From the NCBI GenBank assembly GCA_038380435.1, contig JAWZYU010000125.1, positions 1 through 64,000 of the forward strand: a stretch of DNA of 64,000 nt, given 5' to 3'. A program made the position numbers and the translations under genes. The stretch comes from Ryuthela nishihirai (Eukaryota; Arthropoda; Arachnida; Araneae; Heptathelidae). Position 1 is the stretch's first letter. Every line of letters begins with the position of its first letter. Of this stretch, positions 21,761 through 34,103 are shown piece by piece. The notes beneath the pieces were generated by a model. It searched no databases. It worked only from the letters and a program-made list of their open reading frames with translations, and had not been told where the DNA came from.

Positions 21761-22483
21761 GGGGCGGGGGTGGCTCAGTCGGTAGCGCGCCAAGCTCGTA
21801 ATCTGCAGTTCCCAGGTTCGAGTCCCAGCTGGATCAGCGTTGAGATTTATCTCCGCAAAATTCCCCGCCCTGCCCACGGTCAGTAGGGGACACCAAATGG
21901 GCTTGGAAAGGCCGCCGTCCGTCGGATGGGACGTTAACCCGTGGCCCCGTGTGCGGGAGAGCCATACACTGTGCACGTTAAAGAACACGCTGGATGGCCT
22001 TGACGGAAGGCTAACATCTGTCTCCCAATAGCTGTTCCAGTGGGTCCCCTCCCCCAACCTTCTCTGAGACTTCGGGGTCCATGTGACTTGGCCATTTAGC
22101 CCATGGTGTGCAAAAAAGTGCCGCTCAGAGGTAAAACAACCCAACGTTAAAGAACACGCTGGATGGCCTTGACGGGAGGCTACCATCTGTCTCCCAACAG
22201 CTGTTCCAGTGGGTCCCCTCCCCCAACCTTCTCTGAGCCTTCGGGGTCCATGTGACCTGGCCATTTAGACCACTGGTGTGCAAAAAATTGCCGCTCAGAG
22301 GTAAAACAACCCAACGTTAAAGAACACACCGGACGGCCTTGAAGGGAGGCTACCATCTGTCTCCCAACAGCTGTTCCAGTGGGTAACCTCCCTCAACCTT
22401 CTCTAATCCCTCGGAGTCCTTGTAACCTGATCATTTACTCCATTGTGTTAAAAAAAAAATGCCTCTCAGATTTAAAACAACTC
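21761..22483 (+). mobile_element. SINE1 with 3 tail units and complete head
   Basis: Begins exactly GGGGCGGGGGTGGCTCAGTC. Head reads through CTCGTAATCTGCAG and B box GGTTCGAGTCC. Tail units from about 21979, 22147 and 22316; ends ACAACTCAACC. Confidence 0.92.
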
Positions 22484-23039
22484 AACCTCCAAAGTGACGT
22501 TAATGAATCTTGGCCAAACACGAAAACCCGACAAAGATAAAAACAAACAAACAAAAGAATCAATTGCGAAACCCTCCTGCAAAAAATGACACTCTGTTGA
22601 AATGCCGGCAATAATTAAGTTTCCCACTCTGTCGTGTTCAAACTCCATAAACGTCGATTTCGGTACCCTGGTGCCGAAAGCAGCTGATGCCATCGATAAA
22701 AATATATATTGCAGTCAGAAGCGGCAAACATCGGGACCTGAGTGCCCTAAAATCAGTTAGCTGTCTTTGTTTAAACTTCAGTCTCGCAGATGGAAAGTGA
22801 ATTTAAAAAAAGGGAAAAAATTGGCTCGGAAGAGAGAGCTATAATGGTCTTGGTCACAGACAGCATCGGTGGAGATTACAAGTTGCGCCTGTCAAAGTAG
22901 TTTCACGGCAAAGTTTGTGTTCATCCAGGAAAGAAGCATTTACAGGCTCAGCGTTATAATGATAAGCTTAGTTTTTGATACAAGGCAGACGGAGGAGTTA
23001 TATAATGTTCAAAACTCAGACCGGCAGATATAAGGAGTG
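22484..23039. other. Unique spacer, nothing recognised
   Basis: No window repeat and no convincing frame; the longest open frame (73 codons, minus strand) has no recognisable domain. Confidence 0.4.
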
Positions 23040-23937
23040 TCGGTTGTTTTGCCTCTGAGCGGCATTTTTTTTTTTGCACACGATGGCCTAAATGGCCAGG
23101 TCACAAGGACCCCAAAAGCTCCGAGAAATTGGGGAAAGGGACCCACTGGACAGCTGTTAGGAGACAGATGGTAGTCTCCCGTCTAGATCATCCAGTGTGT
23201 GTTCTTTAACGTTGGTTTGTTTTACTGCTGAGCGGCTATTTTTTTCCACACAGTGGGCTAAATGGCCAGGTCACAAAGACCCCGAAGGCTCAGAGAAGGT
23301 TTGGGGAGGGGACCCACTGGAAGAGCTGTCGGGAGACAGATGGCAGCCTCCCGTCAAGGCCATACAGCGTGTTCTTTAATGTTGGGTTGTTTTACCTCTG
23401 AGCGGCACTTTTTTTGCACACCATGGGCTAAATGGCCAGGTCACAAAGACCCCGAAGGCTCAGAGAAGGTTGGGGGAGGGGACCCACTGAAACAGCTGTT
23501 GGGAGACAGATGGTAGTCTCCCGTCAAGGCCATCCAGAGTGTTCTTTAGCATTGGGTTGTTTTATCTCTGAACGACACTTTTTTGCACACCATGGGCTAA
23601 ATGGCCAGGTCACAGGGACCCCGAAGGCTCAGAGAAGGTTGGGGGAGGGGACCCACTGGAACAGCTGTTGTAAGACAGATGGTAGCCTCCTGTCAAGCCA
23701 TCCAGACTGTTCTTTAACGTGCACAGGGTATGGCTCTCTCCCGCACACGGGGACACGGCTTAACGTCCCATCCAAAGGACGGCGGCCTTTCCAAGACCAT
23801 CGGTGTCCCCTACTGACCGTGGGCAGGGCGAAGAATTTTGCGGAGATAAATCTCAACGCTTACCCTGTTGGGACTCCAACCTGGGAACTGCAGATTACGA
23901 GACTGGCGCGCTACCGACTGAGCCACCCCCGCTCCTT
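23040..23937 (-). mobile_element. SINE1 with 4 tail units and head
   Basis: Units near 23040, 23212, 23382 and 23552. Body from about 23720. Head ends at 23937 (GAGCCACCCCCGCTCCT). Confidence 0.9.
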
Positions 23938-24535
23938 AGAAAAATAGCACCAAATAATCTATTTCTAACGGTTTTAGGTCAGCCATCATCTATTAAATTT
24001 TGTTTGTACGAAACTAAAAAAACGCCAAAACACGTGCAACAACCATTCCTTTCCCTCTACAAGATTAATATAATTTTCCACCCACGCGCTCTCCCTCAAC
24101 GAGCGACTCAACGATAAAAGCATGCCACGAGCGCATTTCTCTTATGTGATGCACGTTGCACGAGTTATGGTTCGTCATTGAAGAGCAGCAGTGCCCGAGG
24201 TTGCTTTTTAGTTCACAGGCATCTGGCGAACAAGGCAGCACGATAATCTACCGCCTCCTGGCGGGTAAATTGGCGGTAAAGCAGACCCACTTAGCTTCAG
24301 CGATGGCTTTCAACAGATGGATGGCTGGTTGAGGAAGAAAGGATGTTCTGGAGCGGGAATGGGATCAGAGAAGCTGCGAGGTAGGCAGTTAGAGGGAGTG
24401 GGGCGAATGGTTGAGGGCTTTTTATGGGCATTGCTGAGCAGTCGGTTTTTTAAGTTATGAAGAGGGTTCGATTTATGTTCTTTTTTTTTCAATATGGGGA
24501 TAATCACTATGGGATATAACTCTAAAGATGAGGAT
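23938..24535. other. Unique spacer, nothing recognised
   Basis: Mixed composition. No repeat partner in the window and no recognisable coding frame. Confidence 0.4.
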
Positions 24536-25090
24536 GGTTGGAATGTTTTACCTCTGAGCGGCACTTTTTTGCACACTATGGGCAAAATGGCCAGGTCACA
24601 TGGACCCAGAAGACTCAGAGAAGGTTGGGGGAGGGGACCCACTGGAACAGCTGTTGGGAGACAGATGGTAGCCTCCCGTCAAGGCCATCCAGTGTGTTCT
24701 TTAACGTTGGATTGTTTTGCCTCTGAGCGGCACTTTTTTGCACACCATGGGCTAAATGGCCAGGTCACAGGGACCCCGAAGGCTCAGAGAAGGTTGGGGG
24801 AGGGGACCCACTGGAACAGCTGTTGGGAGACAGATGGTAGCCTCCCGTCAAGGCCATCCAGCGTGTTCTTTAACGTGCACAGGGTATGGCTCTCCCACAC
24901 ACGGGGCCACGACCTAACGTCCCATTCGACGGACGGCGACCTTTCCAAGCCCATCGGTGTCCCCTACTGACCGGGGGCAGGGCGGGGAATTTTTGCGGAG
25001 ATAAATCTCAACACTGACCCAGCTGGGACTCGAACCTGAAAACTACAGATTACAAGCCTGGCGCGCTACCGACTGAGCCACCCCCGCCCC
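24536..25090 (-). mobile_element. SINE1 with 2 tail units and complete head
   Basis: Units near 24538 and 24705. Body from about 24878. Head to 25090 (GAGCCACCCCCGCCCC). Confidence 0.92.
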
Positions 25091-25660
25091 CCGATCAAGG
25101 ATGTGAAATTAATATTCAGTAATACCAAAAAGATTAAACCGTAAAAAAGATGAACTTCACCAGTTGAAGATCACTCATCAACATCTTCAGTCTCCGAAAT
25201 GTGAATGGAAGACAGTCATCTAAAAAAAAATTTCGTCTTTCTAACGCTGGCTTTTCAATAAAAAACTTAAAAAAAAATCCTTTCCTTGTCTCTCTTTCAA
25301 ATCAACCTTTTAATGCAACAGTCACGGTTGGAATAAAACAGATACGCACAACGAGGCGACGTCAGCTATAAACCGCTTTTTACGTCAATAATGAGTTCAA
25401 TTTCCGCTTGCGGAACTGCGCGAGTCACGTTCCCATTCTGACACGAGAATGTTAACAAAAAAGAACAGCCACATCTCGAGCCACGCGAATGAAAGAACAG
25501 GTCCACCATGAATGACTGATTTCATTTGCAAAAATGTTAATAAGGAGATTAAATGCCATCGTTTCTCTTGGGTATCTTCATCACTGGGTAACTATGGAAA
25601 CGACGATGATGCTCTGTTTGGTTTTTCATTCTTGTTGCTGTGGTAACGTGAAAACTAATT
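25091..25660. other. Unique spacer with possible regulatory words
   Basis: Non-repetitive. Contains GACGTCAGC near 25360 and two X-box-like motifs at 25588-25647. No coding frame recognised. Confidence 0.35.
25588..25647. promoter_or_regulatory. Pair of X-box-like motifs
   Basis: GTAACTATGGAAAC (25588-25601) and GTTGCTGTGGTAAC (25634-25647) each resemble the RFX X-box with about one mismatch per motif, 32 bp apart. Sequence resemblance only. Confidence 0.3.
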
Positions 25661-25671
25661 AGGTCCATTCG

Positions 25672-26391
25672 TTGGTTCGTTTTACCTCTGAGAGGCACTT
25701 TTTTGTACACAATGTGCTAAATGGTCAGGTCACAAGGACCCTGAAGGCTCAGAGAAGGTTGGGAGAGGGGACCCACTGGAACAGCTGTTGGGAGACAGAT
25801 GGTAGCCTCCCGTCAAGGCCATCCAGCATGTTCTTTAACGTTGGGTTGTTTTACCTCTGAGCGGCACATTTTTGCACACCATGGGCTAAATGGCCAGGTC
25901 ACAAGGACCCTGAAGGCTCAGAGAAAGTTGGGTGAGGGGACCCACTGGAAGAGCTGTTGAGAGACAGATGGTAACCTCCCATCAAGGCCATTCAGCGTGT
26001 TCTTTAACGTTGGATTGTTTTACCTCTGAGCGGCACTTTTTTGCACACCATGGGCTAAATGGCCAGGTCACAAGGACCCCGAAGGATCAGAGAAGGTTGG
26101 GGGAGGGGACCCACTGGAACAGCTGTTGGGTGACAGATGGTAGCCTCCCGTCAAGGTCATTCAGTGTGTTCTTTAACGTGCAAAGGGTATGGCTCTCTCC
26201 CGTACACGGGGTCACGGCTTTACGTCCTATCCGACGGACGACGGCCTTTCCAAGTCCATCGGTTTCCCCTACTGACCGTGGGCAGGGTGGGGAGTTTTTC
26301 GGCGACAAATTCGGCTGACCCAACTTGGACTCGAACCTGGGAACTACAGATTATGAGCCTGGCGCGCTAGTGACTGAGCCATTCCCACCCC
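25672..26391 (-). mobile_element. SINE1 with 3 tail units, TSD-flanked
   Basis: Units near 25672, 25848 and 26012, then body and diverged head to 26391. Direct repeats AGGTCCATTCG (25661-25671) and AGGTCCATTAG (26392-26402) flank it. Confidence 0.9.
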
Positions 26392-26565
26392 AGGTCCATT
26401 AGTGTTGCACACTATGCACAGAATGACAAGGTAACGTCCGATTACAATCGATGCATCTGTTGTGGAAAATCCGCATTCACCGGCTTTTTTTTTTTAATTT
26501 TTACATAGATAAATAGATAGATAAATATTCATTTACATTGACACTTCATTGTACTTGGTCAATTG

Positions 26566-27170
26566 TAGCGCGCCAGGCTCGTAATCTGCAGTTCCCAGGT
26601 TCGAGTCCCAGCTGTGCCAGCGTTGAGATTTATCTGCGCAAAAGTCCCCACCATGCTGTCGGTCAGTAGGGGACACCGATGGGCTTGGAAAGACCGCCGT
26701 CCGTCGGATGGGACGTTAATCCGTGGCTACGTGTGCTGGACAGCTAAATCATTGCACGTTAAAGAGCATGCTGGATGCCCTTGACGGGAGGCTACCATCT
26801 GTCTCCCAACAGCTGTTCCAGTGGGTCCCCTCCCCCAATCTTCTCTGAGCCTTCGGGGTCCTTGTGACCTGACCACTTAGCCCATGGTGTGCAAAAAGTG
26901 CCGCTCTGAGGTAAAACAACCCAACGTTAAAGAACACGCTGGATGGCCTTGACAGGAGGCTACCATCTGTCTCCCAACAGCTGTTCCAGAGGGTCCCCTC
27001 CCCCAACCTTCTGCGAGCCTTCGGGGTCCTTCTGATCTGGCCATTTAGCCCATGGTGTGCAAAAAATAACCACTCAAAGGTTAAACAACCCAACGTCAAA
27101 CAACACACTTGATGGCTTTAACGGAAGACTACCATCTGTCTCCCAAAGCTGTTCCAGTGGGTCTGCTTCC
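26566..27170 (+). mobile_element. SINE1 with 2.5 tail units, head truncated
   Basis: Starts at GTAGCGCGCCAGGCTCG in the head. Tail units from about 26758 and 26927, plus a partial third that stops at 27170, where a second SINE1 head begins. A short GATA microsatellite (about 26505-26530) lies upstream. Confidence 0.87.
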
Positions 27171-27623
27171 TCAGTCGGTAGCGCGCGAGGCTCGTAAGCT
27201 GCAGTTCCCAGTTCAAGTCCCAGCTGGGCCCGCAAATTTCCCCGCCCTGCCCACGGTCAGTAGGAGCACCGATGGGCTTGAAGAGGCCGCCGTCCATCGG
27301 ATGAGCCTTGGCTCCGTGTGCGGGAGAGCCATATCCTGTGCACGTTAAAGAACACACTGGATGGCCTTAATGGGAGGCTACCATCTGTCTCCCAACAGCT
27401 GTTCCAGTGGGTCTCCTCCCCCAACCTTCTCTGAGCCTTCGGGGTCCTTGTGACTTGCCGATTTAGCCCATTGTGTGCAAAAAAATGTCGCTCAGAGGTA
27501 AAACAACCAACTCCTTCCCCTAACATTCTCTGAACCCTCGGGTTATTTGTGACTTGGCCATTTAGCCCATTGTATGCAAAAAAAAAATAAATACCACTCA
27601 GAAGCAAAACAACCCAAAGTTAA
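27171..27623 (+). mobile_element. SINE1 with deletions in body and second tail unit
   Basis: Head begins TCAGTCGGTAGCGCGCGAGG. The body lacks the GTTGAGATTTATCTCC segment. One full tail unit is followed by a shortened one, ending CAACCCAAAGTTAAAG against an inverted copy. Confidence 0.85.
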
Positions 27624-28182
27624 AGGGTTGGGTTGTTTTACATCTGAGCGGCACTTTTTTGCACACCATGGGCTAAATGGCCAGTTCACATGGACCCCGA
27701 AGGCTCAGAGAAGGTTGGGGGAGGGGACCCACTGGAACAGCTGTTGGGAGACAGATGGTAGCCTCCCGTCAAGGCCATCCAGCGTGTTCTTTAACGTTGG
27801 GTTGTTTTACCTCAGAGCGGCACTTTTTGCACACCATGGGCTAAATGGCCAGGTCACATGGACCCCGAAGGCTCAGAGAAGGTTGGGGGAGGGAACCCAC
27901 TGGAACAGCTGTTGGGAGACAGATGATAGCCTCCCGTCAAGGACATCCAGCGTGTTCTTTAACGTGCATAGGGTATGGCTCTCCCACACACGGGGCCACG
28001 GCTTGACGTCCCATCCGACGGACGCCGGCCTTTCCAAGCCCATCGGTGTCCCCTACTGACCGTGGGCAGGGGGGGGGGGAATTTTGCGGAGATAAATCTC
28101 AACGCTGACCCAGCTGGGACTCGAACCTGGGAACTACAGATTACGAGCCTGGCGCGCTACCGACTGAGCCACCCCCGCCCCT
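27624..28182 (-). mobile_element. SINE1 with 2 tail units and complete head
   Basis: Units near 27626 and 27797. Body from about 27964. Head ends at 28182. Tail-to-tail with the preceding copy; units are close to consensus. Confidence 0.91.
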
Positions 28183-28496
28183 TGACGGCAAGCTACCAAT
28201 TGTCTCCTAACAGCTATTTCAGTGGGTCCCCTTCCCCCAACGTTCTCTGAACCCTCGGGGTGCTTGTGACCTGGCCATTTAGCCCATTGTATGCAAAAAA
28301 ATACCACTCAGAGGCAAAACAACCCAAAGTTAAAGAAACACGCTGGACAGCATTGAGGGGAGACTACCATCTGTCTCATAACATTTGTCCAGCGGGTCTC
28401 CTTTCTCTAACCTTCTCTGAACCCTCGGGGTGGTGACCTGGCCATTTAGCCCACTGTATGCAAAAAAAAGTACCACTCAAAGTCAAAACAACCCAA
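28183..28496 (+). mobile_element. SINE1 tail fragment, about 1.8 units
   Basis: Begins TTGACGGCAAGCTACC immediately after the inverted copy's head. Two diverged tail units end AAAACAACCCAAACG. They share variants (ACCCTCGGGGT, CATTGTATGC) with 27510-27600, suggesting one older array split by the insertion of 27624-28182. Confidence 0.83.
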
Positions 28497-29185
28497 ACGT
28501 TTAGATCTTATTCACAGATTCTATTGTTGAAAACGCCGAAGTTTTATCTCTCTAAAGCATTTCCCACCGCCTTACTCATCTCGCTGGGAAGCCTCAAAAA
28601 CGAAACCAGCAAAAAAAACACAGCCTTCAATCACAATGTCTAAGTCTTTACACAACTCCAGTCGACCGCGCGAGAACCCAGTTACAAAAGTACAACGACT
28701 AGAGAGTCCATTTGGTCATTGAAGTAACAACACGCTGTAACAGGCCGCCACACAATCCAATAAGATAACGCTGCAAGAGACAGCAAGCCTCTCCGCATCC
28801 TTCGTCTCTTGGGCCTCCACAGCAGACAAGAGAACGCTCGAAAAGCTCTCATTTTGATGGGCAGCAGATAGGAGAAGGGCAGACACGCAGCCAGAAAGAG
28901 ATTAACTTTAACTAAGCGACTGCTCCGTTAGGGAGTATTCCAGTTCTGTCAATTGACCGCACTATCAAGGCAATTCCGGGACTTTGGGACTAGTCATGAT
29001 TAAGTAGCCCCCCATTAAATTACAACATGTAGTACAGGAAAAGAATGTGGACAGCGCTGAGGTACTGCGATCCCGCAACAGCAGCATCATTCTATACTAG
29101 CTCCTACAACATAAGGACAGAACACAGATGGCTTTTAGAATAGCGCGTGGCTATTCTAAAAGCTTAGGTTGATGTGAGTTGTGGG
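28497..29185. other. Unique spacer ending in a small perfect hairpin
   Basis: No recognisable gene. At 29131-29144 and 29150-29163 the 14-mer GCTTTTAGAATAGC and its exact complement enclose GCGTG. The hairpin is 22 bp upstream of a SINE1 tail. Confidence 0.5.
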
Positions 29186-30231
29186 TTGGGTTGTTTTATT
29201 TCTGAGCGGAACTTTTTTGCACACCATGGGCTAAATGGCCAGGTCACAAAGACACCGAAGGCTCAGAGAAGGTTGGGGGAGGGGACCCACTGGAACAGCT
29301 GTTGGGAGACAGATGGTAGTCTCCCGTCAAGGCCATCCAGCGTGTTCTTTAACGTTGGGTTGTTATACCTCTGAGTGGCACTTTTTTGCACACCATGGGC
29401 TAAATGGCTAGATCACATGGACTCCGAAGGTTCAGAGAAGGTTGGGGGAGGGGACCCACTGGAACAGCTGTTGGGAGACATATGGTAGCCTCCCTTCAAG
29501 GCGGTCCAGTGTGTTCTTTAACGTTGGGTTGTTTTACCTCTGAGCGGTACTTTTTTGCACAACATGGGCTACCAAGTCACATGGACCCCGAAGGCTCTGA
29601 GAAGGTTGGGGGAGGGGACCCACTGGAACAGCTGTTGGGAGACAGATGGTAGCCTCCCTTCAAGGCGTTCCAGTGTGTTCTTTAACGTTGGATTGTTTTA
29701 CCTCTGAGCGGTACTTTTTTGCACAACATGGGCTACCAGGTCACATGGACCCCGAAGGCTCTGAGAAAGTTGGGGGAGGGGACCCACTGGAAAAGCTGTT
29801 GGGAGACAGATGGTAGCCTCCCTTCAAGGCCGTCCAGTGTGTTCTTTAACGTTGTGTTTTACCTCTGAGTGGCACTTTTTTGCACACCATGGGCTAAATG
29901 GCCAGGTCACAAAGACACCGAAGGCTCAGAGAAGGTTGGGGGAGGGGACCCACTGGAACAGCTGTTGGGAGACAGAAGGTAACCTCCCGTCAAGGCCATT
30001 CAGCGTGTTCTTTAACGTGCACAGGGTATGGCTCTCCCGCACATGGGGTCACGGCTTAACGTCCCATCCGACGGACGGCGGCCTTTCCAAGCCCATCGGT
30101 GTCCCCTACTGACCGTGGGCAGGGCGGGGAAATTTTGTGGAGATAAATCTCAACGCTGACCCAGCTGGGACTCGAACCTGGGAACTACAGATTATGAGCG
30201 TGGAGCGCTACCGACTGAGCCACCCCCGCCC
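29186..30231 (-). mobile_element. SINE1 with 5 tail units and complete head
   Basis: Units near 29186, 29355, 29525, 29691 and 29853. Units 3 and 4 share a private deletion (ATGGGCTACCA) and unit variants, showing single-unit duplication. Body from about 30019; head to 30231. Confidence 0.92.
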
Positions 30232-31164
30232 CAAATCAGAAAATTAGTCGGATTTATAAACAAAACCTACTTGATGTGTGACAGTTTTAATTTTTTGTTT
30301 AAAAAAAAAAACATATTCCTTGACATAAAAGGTAAAAATGATATTAAAATACATAAAAGAAACTTAACTTCTTTGCACTAAAACATAAAAAAAATGTAAA
30401 AAAATATCAATTTTAAAAGTCCCAAAAAGAAAAAAGTATTTAAATTAAAAATAACTATCTTCATTGCTCTAAGCGGAAAAAGAAATATAAATTTAAAAAT
30501 AACTAATTCCGCTTAAAAGATAAAAAAAAAAAACTTCCTCGCACTAAAAAAATTCTTCTAAGGTCTTAAAAGATAAAAAAATTATTTAAAAAAAATTTAG
30601 AACGCTAATATTTGTCGAGGTAAAAAAAAATTTTTTTTTTTTTTGAAAATACTCATCTCTCTAGGACTGAAAAGCATTAAAAAAAATGAAAATAAAAAAT
30701 AATCTCATTTACCATAAAAGGTAAAAAAAAACATTATTTTAAAAAAGTCTTAATCGCCTTAAAAGATTAAAAAATATTGATAAAAAACATGAATAAATAT
30801 ATATTCTTATCTCTGAAACGTAAAAATTATATTGGAATATTTAAAAAACACCTATCTTATTTACCCTAAAACAAAAAAATATATATTAAAAAACTCCCGC
30901 ATACAAAAAAAAAATACCCTAAAAAGCTCTAAAATTAAATATAAAATTACCAATTTTTCCCTACCCTAAGAGTCAAATAAAAACATATAAATTTAAAAAT
31001 ACCTACTTCACCCTAAAAGATAAACAAAATAAAAAACCGTCCTCGCATAAAAAGTGAAAAAAAAATAAAAAAAAAAAAAAACAGAAAAATACATTTTCAA
31101 AGGCCTTAAAGGAATAAAAAAAATACTAATCATTTTCGCAGTAAACGGTAAAATTTTTTAATTT
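30232..31164. repeat. A-rich low-complexity region
   Basis: Long A-rich tract with recurring CCTTAAAAGATAAAAAAA-like words at irregular spacing; a very degenerate tandem repeat is likely. No coding content. Confidence 0.55.
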
Positions 31165-31301
31165 CAATAATGGTCTTGATGGGAGGCTACCATTTGTCTC
31201 GTAACAGCTGGGTCGCCTCCCCCAACCCTCTCTCGTAACAGTGGGTCGCCTCCCCCAACCCTCTCTGAGCCCTACGGGTCCTTATGACCTGGTCATTCGG
31301 A
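31165..31301 (+). mobile_element. SINE1 tail fragment with internal duplication
   Basis: Starts GGTCTTGATGGGAGGCTACC. A segment of about 36 bp (GTGGGTCGCCTCCCCCAACC with flanks) is duplicated. It ends at GACCTGGTCATT before the next head. Confidence 0.78.
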
Positions 31302-32044
31302 AAGGCGGAAGTTCAGTCGGTAGCGCGCCACGCACGTAATCGCAGTTACCCAGGTTCGAGTCCCAGCTGAGTCAGCGTTGAGATTTATCTCCGCAAAACT
31401 CGCCGCCCTGTCCACGGTCAGTAGGGGACACCGATGGGCTTGGAAAGGCCGTCGTCCGTCGGATGGGACGTTAAGCCGTGGCCCGTGTGAGGTAGAGCCA
31501 TAGCCTGTGCACGTTAAAGAACACGCTGGATGGCCTTGACGGGAGGCTACCACCTGTCTCCTAACACCTGTTTCAGTGGGTCCCTTCCCCCAACTTTCTC
31601 TGAGCCTTCGGGGTCCATGTGACCTGGCCATTTAGCCCATGGTGTGCAAAAAATGCCATTTAGCCCATGCTGTGCCACTCAGAGGAAAAACAACCCAACG
31701 TTAAAGAACACGCTGGATGACCTTGACGGGAGGCTACCATCTGTCTCCCAACACCTGTTCCAGTGGGTCCCCTCCCCCAACCTTCTCTGAGCCTTCGGGG
31801 TCCATGTGACCTGGCCATTTAGCCCATGGTGTGCAAAAATGTTCCGCCCAGAGGTGAAACAACCCAACATTAAAGAACACACTGGATGGCCTTGACGAGA
31901 GGCTACCATCTGTCTCCCAACAGCTGTTCCAGTGGGTCCCCTCCCCCAACCTTCTCTGAGCCCTCGGAGTCCTCGTAACCTGGCCATTTATCCCATGGTG
32001 TGCACAAAAACAAAGTGCCAATCTCAGTTAAAAAAAAAACCCAA
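31302..32044 (+). mobile_element. SINE1 with 3 tail units
   Basis: Head begins AGGCGGAAGTTCAGTCGG. Tail units from about 31511, 31697 and 31867. The first unit ends in a short duplicated CATTTAGCCCATG piece. It ends AAAACCCAACC. Confidence 0.87.
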
Positions 32045-32906
32045 CCGGTTTTCTAAAAGTTTCGTCTGACAACATAAAACTACATTATTTATTACATTAC
32101 ATAAAAAAAATTCAAATCAAGAATTTTTTCACACAACTTTCACCCAGTTAACTTAAATATATATATAAACAACCGTCCTGTCCCCCCCTCCCTCATAAAT
32201 CACCGACCATTTTTAAAGCTACCACATCTGCTACAAATCTCCAACAACAATCCATAAAACAAGAGAATTTTTTTCCCCAAAAAATGACACAGAAGACAGT
32301 CTAATATCGCCTAGAGCTTACGACCCTTACAACAAGCTAGTTTGGACGAAATTAATGGCTGTACAACATAGTGCACTAAAATGCCATAAACAGTACCTAA
32401 GAGATTCTGACAGGTCATTTTTCAAAGGTGATAATAAACAGCAACTGGCGCAGGAGGCAACATCACACGAGACACACAGGAGCAGCTTCAGAGAATCTAT
32501 TCTTCCTCTCATCACTGGAAGAATGATGGCTAAAGAGCTGCTTTAAAACCCCCCAGTGTTAAACAAGATCCATAGCGTGAAGTGTATACATGAGGTGTGC
32601 ATTATCTTCGATGAGTCAGGGGAACTGTTTTAAATCCTAATGCCACAAATTCTCAGTACTCCTAAGCATCCCTCTCGGATGTTTAATCTTGAACTGAAGA
32701 TAAATGAACGGGAAACTGGATGCTAGACACGCAGGCGCCAGAACATTTTGTTTCCAACATCCATCATTTTATTGTAAAGACGCCACCTGGAGCTTTTGCT
32801 CTAAACAAAACTGCAATTTATTTTTATATTGAGTCGTGACGGTGTTGTTGTATTCCGCAGCCAGACTCTCTTTTGTGCAGAGAGCACGGTTGGTAGTGCA
32901 TCAGGG
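32045..32906. other. Unique spacer, no gene recognised
   Basis: Contains a 63-codon frame at 32355-32546 (+) overlapping a 62-codon frame on the other strand. Neither has a recognisable domain. The left part is AT-rich. Confidence 0.35.
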
Positions 32907-33774
32907 TTGTTTGGGTTGTTTTACATCTGAGCGGCACTTTTTTTGCACACCATGGGCTAAATGGCCAGGTCACATGGACCCCGAAGGCTCAGAGAAGGTT
33001 GGGGGAGGGGGACCCACTGGAACAGCTGTTGGGAGACAGATGGTAGACTCCCGTCAAGGCCATCCAGCGTGTTCTTTAACGTTGGGTTGTTTTACCTCTG
33101 AGCAGCACTTTTTTGCACACCATGGGCTAAATGGCCAGGTCACATGGACCCCGAAGGCTCAGAGAACGTTGGGGGAGGGGACCCACTGGAACAGCTGTTG
33201 GGAGACAGATGGTAGCCTCCCGTCAAGGCCATCCAGCGTGTTCTTTAACGTTGGGTTATTTTACCTCTGAGCGGCACTTTTTTGCACACCATGGGCTAAA
33301 TGGCCAGGTCACATGGACCCCGAAGGCTCAGAGAAGGTTGGGAGAAGGGACCCACTGGAACAGCTGTTGGGAGACTGTATCCTCCCGTTAAGGCCATCCA
33401 GCGTGTTCTTTAACGTTGGGTTGTTTTACCTCTGAGCGGCACTTTTTTGCACACCATGGGCTAAATGGCCAGGTCACATGGACCCCGAAGGCTCAGAGAA
33501 GGTTGGGAGAAGGGACCCACTGGAACAGCTGTTGGGAGACTGTATCCTCCCGTTAAGGCCATCCAGCGTGTTCTTTAACGTGCACAGCGTATGCCACGGG
33601 GCCACGGCTTAAAGTCCCATCCGACGGACGGCGGCCTTTCCAAGCCCATCGGTGTCACCTACTGACCGTGGGCAGGGCGGGGAGTTTTTCGGAGATAAAT
33701 CTCAACGCTGACCCAGCTGCAACTCGAACCTGGGATCTACAGATTACGAGCCTGGCGCGCTACCGACTGAGCCG
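32907..33774 (-). mobile_element. SINE1 with 4 tail units
   Basis: Units near 32908, 33081, 33251 and 33418. Units 3 and 4 share the deletion GAGACTGTATCCTCC. Body from about 33580; head ends at about 33774. A weak TSD is possible (TTGGTAGTGCATCAGG left, TTGGTGTATCAGG right). Confidence 0.9.
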
Positions 33775-33905
33775 CCCTTGGTGTATCAGGAATATAGACA
33801 CGATAAAAGTGCGGTCTCAGGTTTTACGCATTGAAAATGGGAAAAGAAAATGCATTTAGTATAAAGATACTTTTAGTAATGGTGTGTTGAACCTTAAGAC
33901 GAGTG

Positions 33906-34103
33906 AGCCTCTGAGCGGCACTTTTTTTTTGCAAAATGGGCTAAATGTCCAGGTCACAAGGACCCCCGAGGGTTGGGGGAAGGGGATCCACTGGATCAGT
34001 GTTAGGAGACAGATGGTAGCCTACCGTCAAGGCGATCAAGCGTGTTCTCTAACGTTCACAGGGTATGTCTCTCCCGTACACGGCTTAATGTCCCATCCGA
34101 CGG
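33906..34103 (-). mobile_element. SINE1 partial (tail plus body start)
   Basis: Starts GCCTCTGAGCGGCAC. A shortened tail unit and the first part of the body end at CCCATCCGACGGA, where the next array's tail begins. Confidence 0.82.
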
